A DNA stretch of 64,000 bases, from NCBI GenBank assembly GCA_027452005.1, contig DAIDHF010000002.1, positions 64,661-128,660 on the forward strand, in the 5' to 3' direction. This DNA comes from Acidimicrobiales bacterium. GTDB lineage: Bacteria; Actinomycetota; Acidimicrobiia; Acidimicrobiales; JAKAVM01. Of this stretch, positions 1 to 7,624 are shown piece after piece. The notes under the pieces are model-generated. The model was not told where the DNA came from. It made no database searches and saw only the letters and a list, made by a program, of their open reading frames with translations. The translations under genes and the position numbers were made by a program. Position 1 is the first letter of the stretch; each line of letters starts with the position of its first letter.

Positions 1-4
1 ACTC

Positions 5-472
5 TTGCCGTATTTGCAAAAGCGTAAGGTCCGAATGTTGCTCAGTTATAATCCCGAAACTGCAGGCGGACTGATGAGTCCAGATTTTCTCTCTCTGTCG
101 GAGAATGCCACGGTGGGCGACGCCCTAACTGCCGTTCGCCGTAGTTCTGCACCACTTGAAACGCTAAATGTAGTTTTCGTGCTCGACTCTTCTGGATCGG
201 TCACAGGTTCAGTAACCGCGGTTTCGCTAATTCGAGCGAATCAAGACGAGCTCTTATCATCGGTGGCGCGTCCAATTCCCGCCCACGTGCATGCAAATTG
301 GGATTTGCAAGCATTGGTTAGAAAGATGTCGGATTTCAATCTAACAGTAGCGCCCGTAATGGACGATGAGCATTCAACAATAATCGGTGTAGTTACTGTA
401 GATGACGTGCTCGAGTTACTTATTCCCAGTGGTTGGCGACGAGACGTCGGCCTGGCAAAGGTGGATGAGTGA
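5..472 (+). CDS. MgtE-N/CBS domain protein, 3' part
   Basis: This is the C-terminal part of a protein with the end of an MgtE-type N domain followed by a pair of CBS domains. The visible text starts with the phrase LLSYNPETAGGLMSP, the hallmark junction between the MgtE_N helical domain and the first CBS domain. The two CBS repeats occupy roughly residues 25-80 and 85-140. The frame is open to the window edge, so the apparent TTG start at base 5 is not the true start and the N-terminus lies outside. No membrane segments follow the CBS pair, unlike full MgtE channels, so this is a stand-alone soluble sensor-type protein. CBS pairs commonly bind adenine nucleotides or Mg2+ (family knowledge). 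The next gene on the same strand, 240 bases on, is an NRAMP-like transporter; a regulatory partnership is an inference. Confidence 0.8.
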   Translation: MPYLQKRKVRMLLSYNPETAGGLMSPDFLSLSENATVGDALTAVRRSSAPLETLNVVFVLDSSGSVTGSVTAVSLIRANQDELLSSVARPIPAHVHANWDLQALVRKMSDFNLTVAPVMDDEHSTIIGVVTVDDVLELLIPSGWRRDVGLAKVDE

Positions 473-718
473 TGAATTGTCCCGTTCTTTCCAAACATAG
501 ACGGGTCGAGCGCAAAGGTCACCTTCGAAAACGGTCGACCAAGTGCTCGGTCAAATCTGGTCCTCATCAACAGACGACCTTGACCTATAAACATATCTTG
601 AACAGGCTTATCTCGTTACCTTGACTTTCAAACCCTTCTAGACCGGTTAGCTGGTCAGGGTCTTGGGATGTGCGCCACAATTCGCACATTGAATTATGAC
701 TAGATCTAGGAGGTGAAA

Positions 719-2380
719 ATGAAAAACAATGAGAGTCCGGACGCGGACCAACACGATAAGTCAGATCGGTCTGAACAAAGAGATGCTGTACTGGATTCTG
801 CACACAAGGGAGATATCCGTGGTGCATTTGGTACTATCTCTCAACACGATGTCTCTGCCCGCAGTTCATGGAAGGCTCGTTTACTTACCTTATTAGCGGT
901 AATGGGACCCGGACTCATCGTTATGGTTGGTGACAATGATGCTGGAGGAGTTGCTACCTACGCACAGGCAGGTCAAAACTTTGGACTAACACTAATGTGG
1001 ACCCTACCACTACTGATACCGGTACTAATCGTGAATCAAGAGATGGTCGTTCGTCTTGGAGCTGTTACCGGGGTCGGACATGCCCGGCTGATCAATGAGC
1101 GATTTGGAAAGTTCTGGGGAATGTTCTCAGTTGGAGACCTTTTTATATTAAATTTCCTTACCATTTCAACTGAATTTATTGGGGTGAGCTTGTCCTTGGG
1201 TTACTTCGGTGTCAGCCAGTACCTGTCAGTACCAATTGCAGCTCTCCTCTTGGTGGCGATGACTGCGACTGGTAGCTTTCGCAGGTGGGAACGATTTATG
1301 TTTGTCTTTATACTTGCCAATTTTCTCGTAATTCCCCTTGCAGTATTGCGCCACCCTAGTCCTGGTGCTTTTTTCCACGGGCTTGTCATTCCGGGGGTCC
1401 AAGGAGGCTTTAATTCAACTTCTGTGTTACTTATAATTGCCATAGTTGGAACCACCGTCGCTCCTTGGCAATTGTTTTTTCAACAGTCCAATATTGTCGA
1501 CAAGAGGATTACTCCTCGTTGGATCAACTACGAGCGTTTCGACACCGTTGTAGGATCGGTTGTAACGGTATTTGCAGCTTCAATTATGGTAGCGGTGGTG
1601 GCGGTGGCCTTTGCACATACTCACCTTGCCGGCAATTTTACCGATGCCGGCGGGGTGGCTAGGGGCTTGCGCAAATATGTTAGCCATATTGCAGGTTCAC
1701 TATTTGCGATCATATTGCTTAATGCTTCAATCATTGGGGCTGCATCTGTAACCTTGTCCACCTCGTACGCTTTTGCAGATGTATTCGGGGCAAAACATTC
1801 TCTCCATAGATCCTGGAAGGACGCTAAATTATTCTACGGGGTATTTACTGGAATGGTTGGGCTTGCCGCCGGTCTCATCCTGATCCCTGGGGCTCCCTTG
1901 GGCGTAATTACTACCGGAGTACAGGCCTTGGCGGGAGTGTTATTGCCAAGTGCCACTGTATTTCTTCTCCTACTTTGTAATGACAAGGCGGTACTTGGTC
2001 CCTGGGTTAATAGGCCATGGTTGAACGCACTAGCAGGTGTGATCATCTCGATTCTTCTTATGATGTCGTTGATCTTGATGGCAACAACGGTATTCCCCAA
2101 TATCAATGTCAACCAGTTAGTAGTCGCACTCGGGCTGGTCTTGGCAGTCTTATATCTGGGTGGTGCCGTGTTCTTATTTCTTAGAAGAGGTGCTAACAAG
2201 AATGATGGGAAGATTAGCCGAGAGCAACGTTCGACTTGGAGAATGCCATCTCTCAACCTTCTAGAGCGACCCAAGTGGTCCCGAGGTCGACTAGCTGGGA
2301 TGTATGTGTTGCGTGGGTATTTGGTAGTAGCAGTAATACTCCTGTTAGTAAAGGCGGTCCAACTTGGACTTCATCGATAA
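719..2380 (+). CDS. NRAMP-family divalent metal transporter (divergent, NRMT-like)
   Basis: A 553-residue integral membrane protein with about 11 hydrophobic segments and a polar N-terminal tail of about 50 residues. The ATG at 719 is preferred over an in-frame GTG at 713 because AGGAGG (708-713) sits 5 bases upstream of the ATG. In the first transmembrane helix the classical NRAMP DPGN metal-binding motif is replaced by GDNDAGG (residues 71-77). In the sixth, the usual Met-Pro-His is Ala-Pro-Trp (248-250), so the soft methionine ligand that favours Mn/Fe/Cd is missing. Loss of that methionine is characteristic of NRAMP-related Mg2+ transporters. Import of Mg2+ or Mn2+ into the cytoplasm is therefore likely, but substrate is not decided by sequence. 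The upstream MgtE-N/CBS gene supports a magnesium link. Confidence 0.85.
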   Translation: MKNNESPDADQHDKSDRSEQRDAVLDSAHKGDIRGAFGTISQHDVSARSSWKARLLTLLAVMGPGLIVMVGDNDAGGVATYAQAGQNFGLTLMWTLPLLIPVLIVNQEMVVRLGAVTGVGHARLINERFGKFWGMFSVGDLFILNFLTISTEFIGVSLSLGYFGVSQYLSVPIAALLLVAMTATGSFRRWERFMFVFILANFLVIPLAVLRHPSPGAFFHGLVIPGVQGGFNSTSVLLIIAIVGTTVAPWQLFFQQSNIVDKRITPRWINYERFDTVVGSVVTVFAASIMVAVVAVAFAHTHLAGNFTDAGGVARGLRKYVSHIAGSLFAIILLNASIIGAASVTLSTSYAFADVFGAKHSLHRSWKDAKLFYGVFTGMVGLAAGLILIPGAPLGVITTGVQALAGVLLPSATVFLLLLCNDKAVLGPWVNRPWLNALAGVIISILLMMSLILMATTVFPNINVNQLVVALGLVLAVLYLGGAVFLFLRRGANKNDGKISREQRSTWRMPSLNLLERPKWSRGRLAGMYVLRGYLVVAVILLLVKAVQLGLHR

Positions 2381-2410
2381 CTGTGTGTTTTAATTCACCA
2401 GTCAGCAAAT

Positions 2411-2445
2411 GTGACGTCCTCTGATGGCTGAAGCCACCAGAGAAG
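2411..2445 (+). repeat. Palindromic repeat, copy A (GGCTGAAGCC core)
   Basis: Imperfect hairpin just after the transporter gene: a 10-base arm at 2419-2428, a TGAA loop, and a complementary arm at 2433-2442 with one mismatch. The core GGCTGAAGCC recurs at 56394-56403 and, on the minus strand, at about 57238-57247. The first 14 bases (2411-2424) are repeated exactly at the last 14 bases of the window. It could also serve as a transcription terminator for the transporter gene, although no T-run follows. Confidence 0.55.
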
Positions 2446-2497
2446 TTATGAAATTGATATGTAACAGAGCACAACTAGCACGTGAAAGGTCTGTGTT

Positions 2498-2734
2498 TTG
2501 GTGATATCCAAGTTTGACATCACAGTCTACGGAACTTGTGCGGTCTCGTTCATGATGGTGATGTACGCCATGGAGAAAAAAGCGGGATACTTCATTCTCC
2601 TGTTCGCTTTCGGATGTTTGCTGTCTAGCACCTACGGATTCCTGTCCGGGACGTGGCCATTCGGGGTAGTCGAACTGCTATGGTCCGGAATCGCTATTTC
2701 CAGGTGGCGCAATCGAGATAAGAGTACCCACTGA
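2498..2734 (+). CDS. Small membrane protein (CBU_0592-like)
   Basis: About 78 residues with two hydrophobic stretches (roughly 10-27 and 30-48) and a C-terminal segment FGVVELLWSGIAISRWR, resembling the short membrane proteins annotated as CBU_0592-like in actinobacteria and proteobacteria, which end in a VVE-xxW-xxxxxRRW pattern. No function is established for that family. Two starts are possible, TTG 2498 or GTG 2501; a GAAAGG sequence at 2484-2489 fits either. It follows the transporter on the same strand after about 120 bases that include a hairpin, so co-transcription is uncertain. Confidence 0.6.
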   Translation: MVISKFDITVYGTCAVSFMMVMYAMEKKAGYFILLFAFGCLLSSTYGFLSGTWPFGVVELLWSGIAISRWRNRDKSTH

Positions 2735-2876
2735 GAACTCCCGCCAGATCGGGGGCATCTTCGGGGCAATCCCGTCCGCCCGTGTAGTCAACTCATTGAA
2801 TACCGCGTATTTTACTGACTGAGATTTGCTCTCAGTTGGCATTCGGGGAAATAGAACATATAACGCCCAGAAGCCT

Positions 2877-3515
2877 TCAATTCCAGCCATTCCAGTGCAT
2901 AGCTTTCTCAAGGTCTCGCCTCGTGCGCCACCCGGCCCGCTCTAGGTCAGGGGTCTCTTCCAGGTGGGTGACCGGACCAACACACAGCCACCCTACCGGA
3001 CGAATGGTCTCGGGGATTGACAACAGGTCCCGCAGGAAGGGTTCACGATAAAACGACACCCATCCCATTCCCCATCCCTCAGCCGTTACCGACAACCACA
3101 GGTTCTCAATGGCCAGACACACCGAGAACAGGCCGGCATCGGCAATCGTGTAGCGCCCCAGTACACTAGGTGCCCCCCTTGACGGATCGTATGTCACGAC
3201 AATCGACACCGAGGACTCCAAGATTCCCTCGATCTTTATCCCGGCAAATACCCTGGCTCGCTCGGCATCCAGGGAATCAGAAAATGCCTGACGCTCATCT
3301 TGAACGTGTTCCCAGAACTTCTGCTTGATGGCTTGGTCGTCAATTACAATAAAGTCCCAGGGTTGGCTCAGTCCCACACTGGGTGCGCTATGAGCAGCCC
3401 CGAGTACCCGGGTCAAGATCTCTAAATCAACTGGCTCACCGGTAAACTGGGCCCGAACGTCACGCCTCTTGTGGATGGTCTCATAAAGTCCCGGGTCTGA
3501 ACTAGGTGTAGTCAC
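2877..3515 (-). CDS. bluB: 5,6-dimethylbenzimidazole synthase (BluB)
   Basis: A 212-residue nitroreductase-fold flavoprotein. BluB cuts reduced FMN with oxygen to give 5,6-dimethylbenzimidazole, the lower ligand of cobalamin. Diagnostic BluB segments are present: KRRDVRAQF near residue 17, AAHSAPSVGLSQPWDF (about 50-65), and GWGMGWVSFY (about 148-157), followed by the PVGWLCVGPV strand. Length matches the family (about 210-220). The start GTG lies at the 3515 end. It stands alone here: neither neighbour is a cobalamin gene, and the roughly 70 bases upstream are too short for a cobalamin riboswitch. A general nitroreductase is the alternative, but the motif set is specific. Confidence 0.9.
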   Translation of the reverse strand: MTTPSSDPGLYETIHKRRDVRAQFTGEPVDLEILTRVLGAAHSAPSVGLSQPWDFIVIDDQAIKQKFWEHVQDERQAFSDSLDAERARVFAGIKIEGILESSVSIVVTYDPSRGAPSVLGRYTIADAGLFSVCLAIENLWLSVTAEGWGMGWVSFYREPFLRDLLSIPETIRPVGWLCVGPVTHLEETPDLERAGWRTRRDLEKAMHWNGWN

Positions 3516-3586
3516 GTGCTTTCTTCCATATACTTGTACTCCCGACTGTCGTCTAGGCCAAGTCTATGCGTAGTGACACGGCCTGC

Positions 3587-4486
3587 CTAACTGTGAAACT
3601 CGGCCTCGTGAGCCTGGTGCGAGCCGGGCTCTAGTTGAAAGGTAGAATGAGCAACGTCAAAGTGATCACCAAGACAGTCTTGGAGCTGGTCTAAGACCTG
3701 GCCAGCAGAGCCGTCTTTGAAGCTCACATCGGATACAACCACATGGGCAGACACGACCGGGCGTCGCGTACTAAGGGTCCACGCATGTAGATCGTGCACG
3801 TCTAGTACCCCCGGGATTGCAACTATGTGGCTACGTACCTGTTTGATATCAACCTCCTCTGGGACGCCCTCTAAGAGAACTCGGGCCGAGTCACGCAAGA
3901 GCCCAAAGGAGGCCCAGATAATAAGTCCGGCAACCCCGAGTGAGGCAACTGCGTCAGCCCGACTAAAGGCGGTAGTCACGATTACAATTCCGGCCACCAG
4001 GGTCCCCACGAAGGCCGCCAGGTCGGTTGTGACGTGAACAAAGGCCGCCTTAGCATTTAGCGATCCCCTCTTGACCTCTCCAAGTAGCCACACCACGATC
4101 AGATTTATGACAATTCCTATACTGGCTAGAATAATTACGCTGGTCCCGTCGGTTTGTGGTGGGGAAATCAGGTGCTCAATGGCCGCCTGGACGATTAGCC
4201 CGGCCACCACCAACAGAGATATCCCGTTTATCGCGGCCGCCACGATTTCAGCGCGCGACAGACCAAAGGTCCATCTTGCAGTTGCCGGCCGCCTAGCAAG
4301 ACTGGTAGTCCAGATCACGGCCACAATTGAAATCGCGTCGGTAAGCATGTGTCCGGCGTCGGCAATCAAGGCCAGGGAACTCGCCAAATATCCGGCAACT
4401 ACTTCTCCAGCCATAAATCCAACTAACAGACAGCATGCTAAAACAAGTCTCTTTGAGCTTGCCTCGTATTGAACTTGTTCGCTCAA
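3587..4486 (-). CDS. czcD: Cation diffusion facilitator (CzcD-type) metal exporter
   Basis: A 299-residue CDF antiporter that exports Zn2+ or a related divalent metal in exchange for protons at the inner membrane. It has six predicted transmembrane helices over residues 12-205, then a cytoplasmic metallochaperone-like domain. The TM2 site motif ALIADAGHMLTDA and the TM5 site motif FVHVTTDLAAF supply the His/Asp pairs of the transport site (HxxxD in each). The C-terminal domain contains VHDLHAWTLS, typical of CzcD/ZitB members. The His-rich loop between TM4 and TM5 found in some ZitB proteins is absent. The gene is downstream of, and on the same strand as, the thioesterase gene, with only about 33 bases between them. 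The exact metal cannot be read from sequence. Confidence 0.9.
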   Translation of the reverse strand: MSEQVQYEASSKRLVLACCLLVGFMAGEVVAGYLASSLALIADAGHMLTDAISIVAVIWTTSLARRPATARWTFGLSRAEIVAAAINGISLLVVAGLIVQAAIEHLISPPQTDGTSVIILASIGIVINLIVVWLLGEVKRGSLNAKAAFVHVTTDLAAFVGTLVAGIVIVTTAFSRADAVASLGVAGLIIWASFGLLRDSARVLLEGVPEEVDIKQVRSHIVAIPGVLDVHDLHAWTLSTRRPVVSAHVVVSDVSFKDGSAGQVLDQLQDCLGDHFDVAHSTFQLEPGSHQAHEAEFHS

Positions 4487-4519
4487 ATAACTATCGTATT
4501 CCGCTAAGGGGGTCAGAGT

Positions 4520-4960
4520 TCAACTTGGCTCTCGATGCAATAAGAACGTTCCGGTCGACCTGCTTGAAATATTACCGTCTGTAAGGTCAATTTGGGCCTG
4601 GACGAAAGCGACCTGTCTGGTGACACGAATTACCCGGCCTTGAAACCCAAGTTGGTCACCAAGCCTGGCCGGTCTCATGGTCTCAACCTTCATCTCCAAG
4701 GTGGCCTTTGTTCGATCCCTGCCCTCCAGACACGCATTGATGGCAAAGTTCATGGCTGCATCCAACATGACCCCGTGGACCCCGGCTTGAACGATCCCGT
4801 GAGGATTACAGGCCAGCCCGGTCGGGTTCCAGGTGCCCCGAACCCAGCCCAGCTCAAGTTCCCGGCCTTGGTCGCGCTCTCGGGTAACCCCGTACTCGTC
4901 GAAGGAGGCCCCGAGTTGACCAATTATGTCCATCCCGCCAGTTCCCAGCCAGCGCTCCAT
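4520..4960 (-). CDS. Hotdog-fold thioesterase, PaaI family
   Basis: A 146-residue acyl-CoA thioesterase-like protein. The hotdog helix motif is visible as NPHGIVQAGVHGVMLDAAMNFAI (split here by reading: NPHGIVQAG then VHGVMLDAAMN), with the Asp of LDAAM in the catalytic position; the beta core follows (LEMKVETMRPARLGD...). The frame is open much farther upstream, but the ATG at 4960 is preferred: AGGA lies 9 bases before it, whereas the in-frame ATG at 4969 would abut that site, and homology starts only here. It is transcribed divergently from the thiolase at 5204, which suggests a shared acyl-CoA pathway (inference). Substrate unknown. Confidence 0.8.
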   Translation of the reverse strand: MERWLGTGGMDIIGQLGASFDEYGVTRERDQGRELELGWVRGTWNPTGLACNPHGIVQAGVHGVMLDAAMNFAINACLEGRDRTKATLEMKVETMRPARLGDQLGFQGRVIRVTRQVAFVQAQIDLTDGNISSRSTGTFLLHREPS

Positions 4961-5203
4961 ATCTTTCATTCCTAAAGATGTTACAGAAAAACCGACCCTG
5001 GGACCTGGAGGACTCAAGGGTTCCGGGCACAAGATTCGGACAATTCCAGAAGATACCGCCAGATAATTAGACGTATTTTTAGCCCCTGGACAGGGAGTTT
5101 GCCCTATACCGGTCACCTGGGGCAAAATCTTGACCGCGCGGTCTAGTATTTGATGTAATCTGGACCTAAGGCAAGTAGGAATCCAGGACAAAGGGAGATG
5201 CTC

Positions 5204-6370
5204 ATGAGTAGTGCAGTAATAGTCGATGCAGTCAGAACGGCCGGGGGTAAGAGGAACGGGAAGCTGCGCAACTGGCACCCGGTGGATCTTGCCGCTGAAG
5301 TTCTTGGGGCAATTGTCAAGCGAAACGACCTGGACCCGGCACTAGTCGACGACGTGATCATGGGCTGTGTAATGCAGGTCGGCGAACAATCGTTAAATGT
5401 GGGGCGTAACGCCGCCCTGGCCGCCGGGTTCCCCGAGTCGGTACCCGGTACGACAATCGACCGTCAGTGTGGGTCGTCTCAGCAGGCCCTCCACTTCGCA
5501 GCCCAGGGAGTTATGGCTGGAGCCTATGACGTGGTAATCGCCTCAGGGGTTGAGTGCATGACCAGAGTACCCATGGGCGCCTCGGTTGCCCCAAATACCG
5601 GATTCCCCTTTGGTCCGAAGATGATGGAGCGATTCAAGTTGGTCTCCCAGGGAATTGCAGCCGAAATGATCGCCGACAAGTGGGGCTTGACCCGTCAAGA
5701 CCTAGACGGGTTCAGCGCACAAAGTCATCAGCGGGCCGCTCAGGCCACTGCCGAGGGACGCTTTGAGCGCGAGATTGTCCCGGTGGCCGTAAAAGACGAC
5801 GACGGGAACCTAACTGATGAGATGTTCACCCAAGACGAGGGAATCCGGCCAGAATCTAGCGTTGAAACCCTGGCAAACCTAAAGCCTGCCTTCAAACCCG
5901 ACGGTATGGTAACAGCGGGAAACTCGTCTCAGATTACCGACGGGGCCTCGGCCGTGTTGGTCATGAGCGAGGAGAAGGCCAACGCACTGGGACTTACCCC
6001 CCGGGCCCGATTTGTTGAGTTTGCAGTAACCGGGGTGGACCCGGTTACCATGCTAACCGGCCCGATTCCGGCCACCTCAAAGGTCCTAGAGAAGGCCAAG
6101 CTCACCTTAGACAACATCGACTTAGTCGAGATCAACGAGGCCTTTGCATCAGTAGTTCTGGCCTGGGAGAAGGAACACTCTCCCGACATGTCCCGGGTAA
6201 ACGTGAACGGTGGAGCCATAGCAATCGGCCACCCCCTGGGCTGCTCGGGAGCCAAGCTGATGACCACGCTACTCAATGAGCTAGAGCGAACGGGCGGTCG
6301 GTACGGCCTGGAAACTATGTGTGAAGGTGGCGGAATGGCCAACGCGACAATCATCGAGAGACTGGGTTAA
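5204..6370 (+). CDS. Acetyl-CoA acetyltransferase / thiolase
   Basis: A 388-residue thiolase that condenses or cleaves 3-ketoacyl-CoA. The catalytic Cys89 lies in IDRQCGSSQQA, the His in GGAIAIGHPLGCSGA (about 346) and the second Cys in CEGGGMANA (about 376). All three active-site elements are intact and the length is normal. AAGGGAG (5191-5197) is 6 bases before ATG 5204, so that start is preferred to the ATG at 5198. The presence of the divergent PaaI-type thioesterase suggests fatty acid beta-oxidation or a related degradative route. Whether it acts on acetoacetyl-CoA (AtoB/PhaA) or longer 3-ketoacyl-CoA (FadA) cannot be decided; the aspartate/glutamate-rich mid-region (about 190-210) is like the FadA/FadI side. 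Confidence 0.9.
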   Translation: MSSAVIVDAVRTAGGKRNGKLRNWHPVDLAAEVLGAIVKRNDLDPALVDDVIMGCVMQVGEQSLNVGRNAALAAGFPESVPGTTIDRQCGSSQQALHFAAQGVMAGAYDVVIASGVECMTRVPMGASVAPNTGFPFGPKMMERFKLVSQGIAAEMIADKWGLTRQDLDGFSAQSHQRAAQATAEGRFEREIVPVAVKDDDGNLTDEMFTQDEGIRPESSVETLANLKPAFKPDGMVTAGNSSQITDGASAVLVMSEEKANALGLTPRARFVEFAVTGVDPVTMLTGPIPATSKVLEKAKLTLDNIDLVEINEAFASVVLAWEKEHSPDMSRVNVNGGAIAIGHPLGCSGAKLMTTLLNELERTGGRYGLETMCEGGGMANATIIERLG

Positions 6371-6405
6371 GAGTCAGCGTAAGGTTGGTTAAACTCCGAT
6401 AAGCT

Positions 6406-6439
6406 AGATCCGGCCGTTGTTACAACGACGTCCGGATCT
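6406..6439. repeat. Inverted repeat after thiolase gene
   Basis: AGATCCGG at 6406-6413 and CCGGATCT at 6432-6439 form an outer 8-bp perfect stem. An inner CGTTGT/ACAACG pair nearly closes the loop. It lies 36 bases after the thiolase stop. No T-run follows on the plus strand, so it may be a weak or Rho-assisted terminator, or a binding site. Confidence 0.5.
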
Positions 6440-6514
6440 AACGAGGTAGGCGGTTTCACCGTCTAGATCAGTACCCAAAGGTCGAGCACGGCGTAAAATC
6501 GGCTGGGACAACAA

Positions 6515-6537
6515 GACGGCCGCAAGCACGGCCGGTC
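6515..6537 (-). terminator. Candidate terminator of crgA
   Basis: GACGGCCG (6515-6522), a six-base loop, then CGGCCGGTC (6529-6537) form a GC-rich stem just past the crgA stop. Reading on the minus strand it is followed by TTGTTGT, which is only mildly T-rich. Confidence 0.4.
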
Positions 6538-6546
6538 ACGTGCCCG

Positions 6547-6852
6547 CTAATGCCACCTGGTCGATAGCCAGAACGAGGCTCCCAGAAATACAATTCCCGA
6601 GACCAGGTACCACCCGCTCACGCTCCCTGGGAGAAGGTTCATATAGTTGAGCACGATCTGGAGAATTCCAACCAAGGCCAACCCGAGAAGCATGTACCCG
6701 TACCAAGGCGGGCTCTTCTTGACATAGTCAGGGGTAGGTGGGGTATATCGATGGAGCAGTTTTGCCCGCTGGGTGGTCCGAGTCCCGCCAGTCTCTTTGT
6801 GTCGTTGGGTCCCCTTTTTGGGAGTAGGCCCCGAGCCAGATCTCTTTACCAC
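6547..6852 (-). CDS. crgA: Cell division protein CrgA
   Basis: A 101-residue protein with a basic N-terminal tail and two transmembrane helices (roughly 51-68 and 80-97). The family signature RYTPPTPDYVKKSPPW precedes the first helix, and the protein ends with the typical TRWH. CrgA is an actinobacterial membrane protein that binds FtsZ, FtsQ and the septal penicillin-binding protein and coordinates septum formation (family knowledge). It sits at the usual place beside the pabA/trpG-pknB-pbpA cluster, here convergent with neither: it is divergent from the amidotransferase gene, the two starts lying about 126 bases apart. Confidence 0.92.
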   Translation of the reverse strand: MVKRSGSGPTPKKGTQRHKETGGTRTTQRAKLLHRYTPPTPDYVKKSPPWYGYMLLGLALVGILQIVLNYMNLLPGSVSGWYLVSGIVFLGASFWLSTRWH

Positions 6853-6978
6853 CTATACCTCGACTTCCTCCATCGTGACCTACTTTATACCACGAATACC
6901 ACGCAATATGCACCTCCCCTAACACCTGGTAAATTGTGTACGTGGTATCCCCGAACCAACAACCAGCCCAGTCCTGAG

Positions 6979-7590
<612 letters not shown>

Positions 7591-7624
7591 TTAGTTCCTA
7601 TCCGCGCTTGCCAGTCCCGTGTTA

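Noticed and set aside
3516-3586. Possible cobalamin riboswitch upstream of bluB
   Set aside because: Only about 70 bases are available before the next gene and no B12-box-like sequence is seen.
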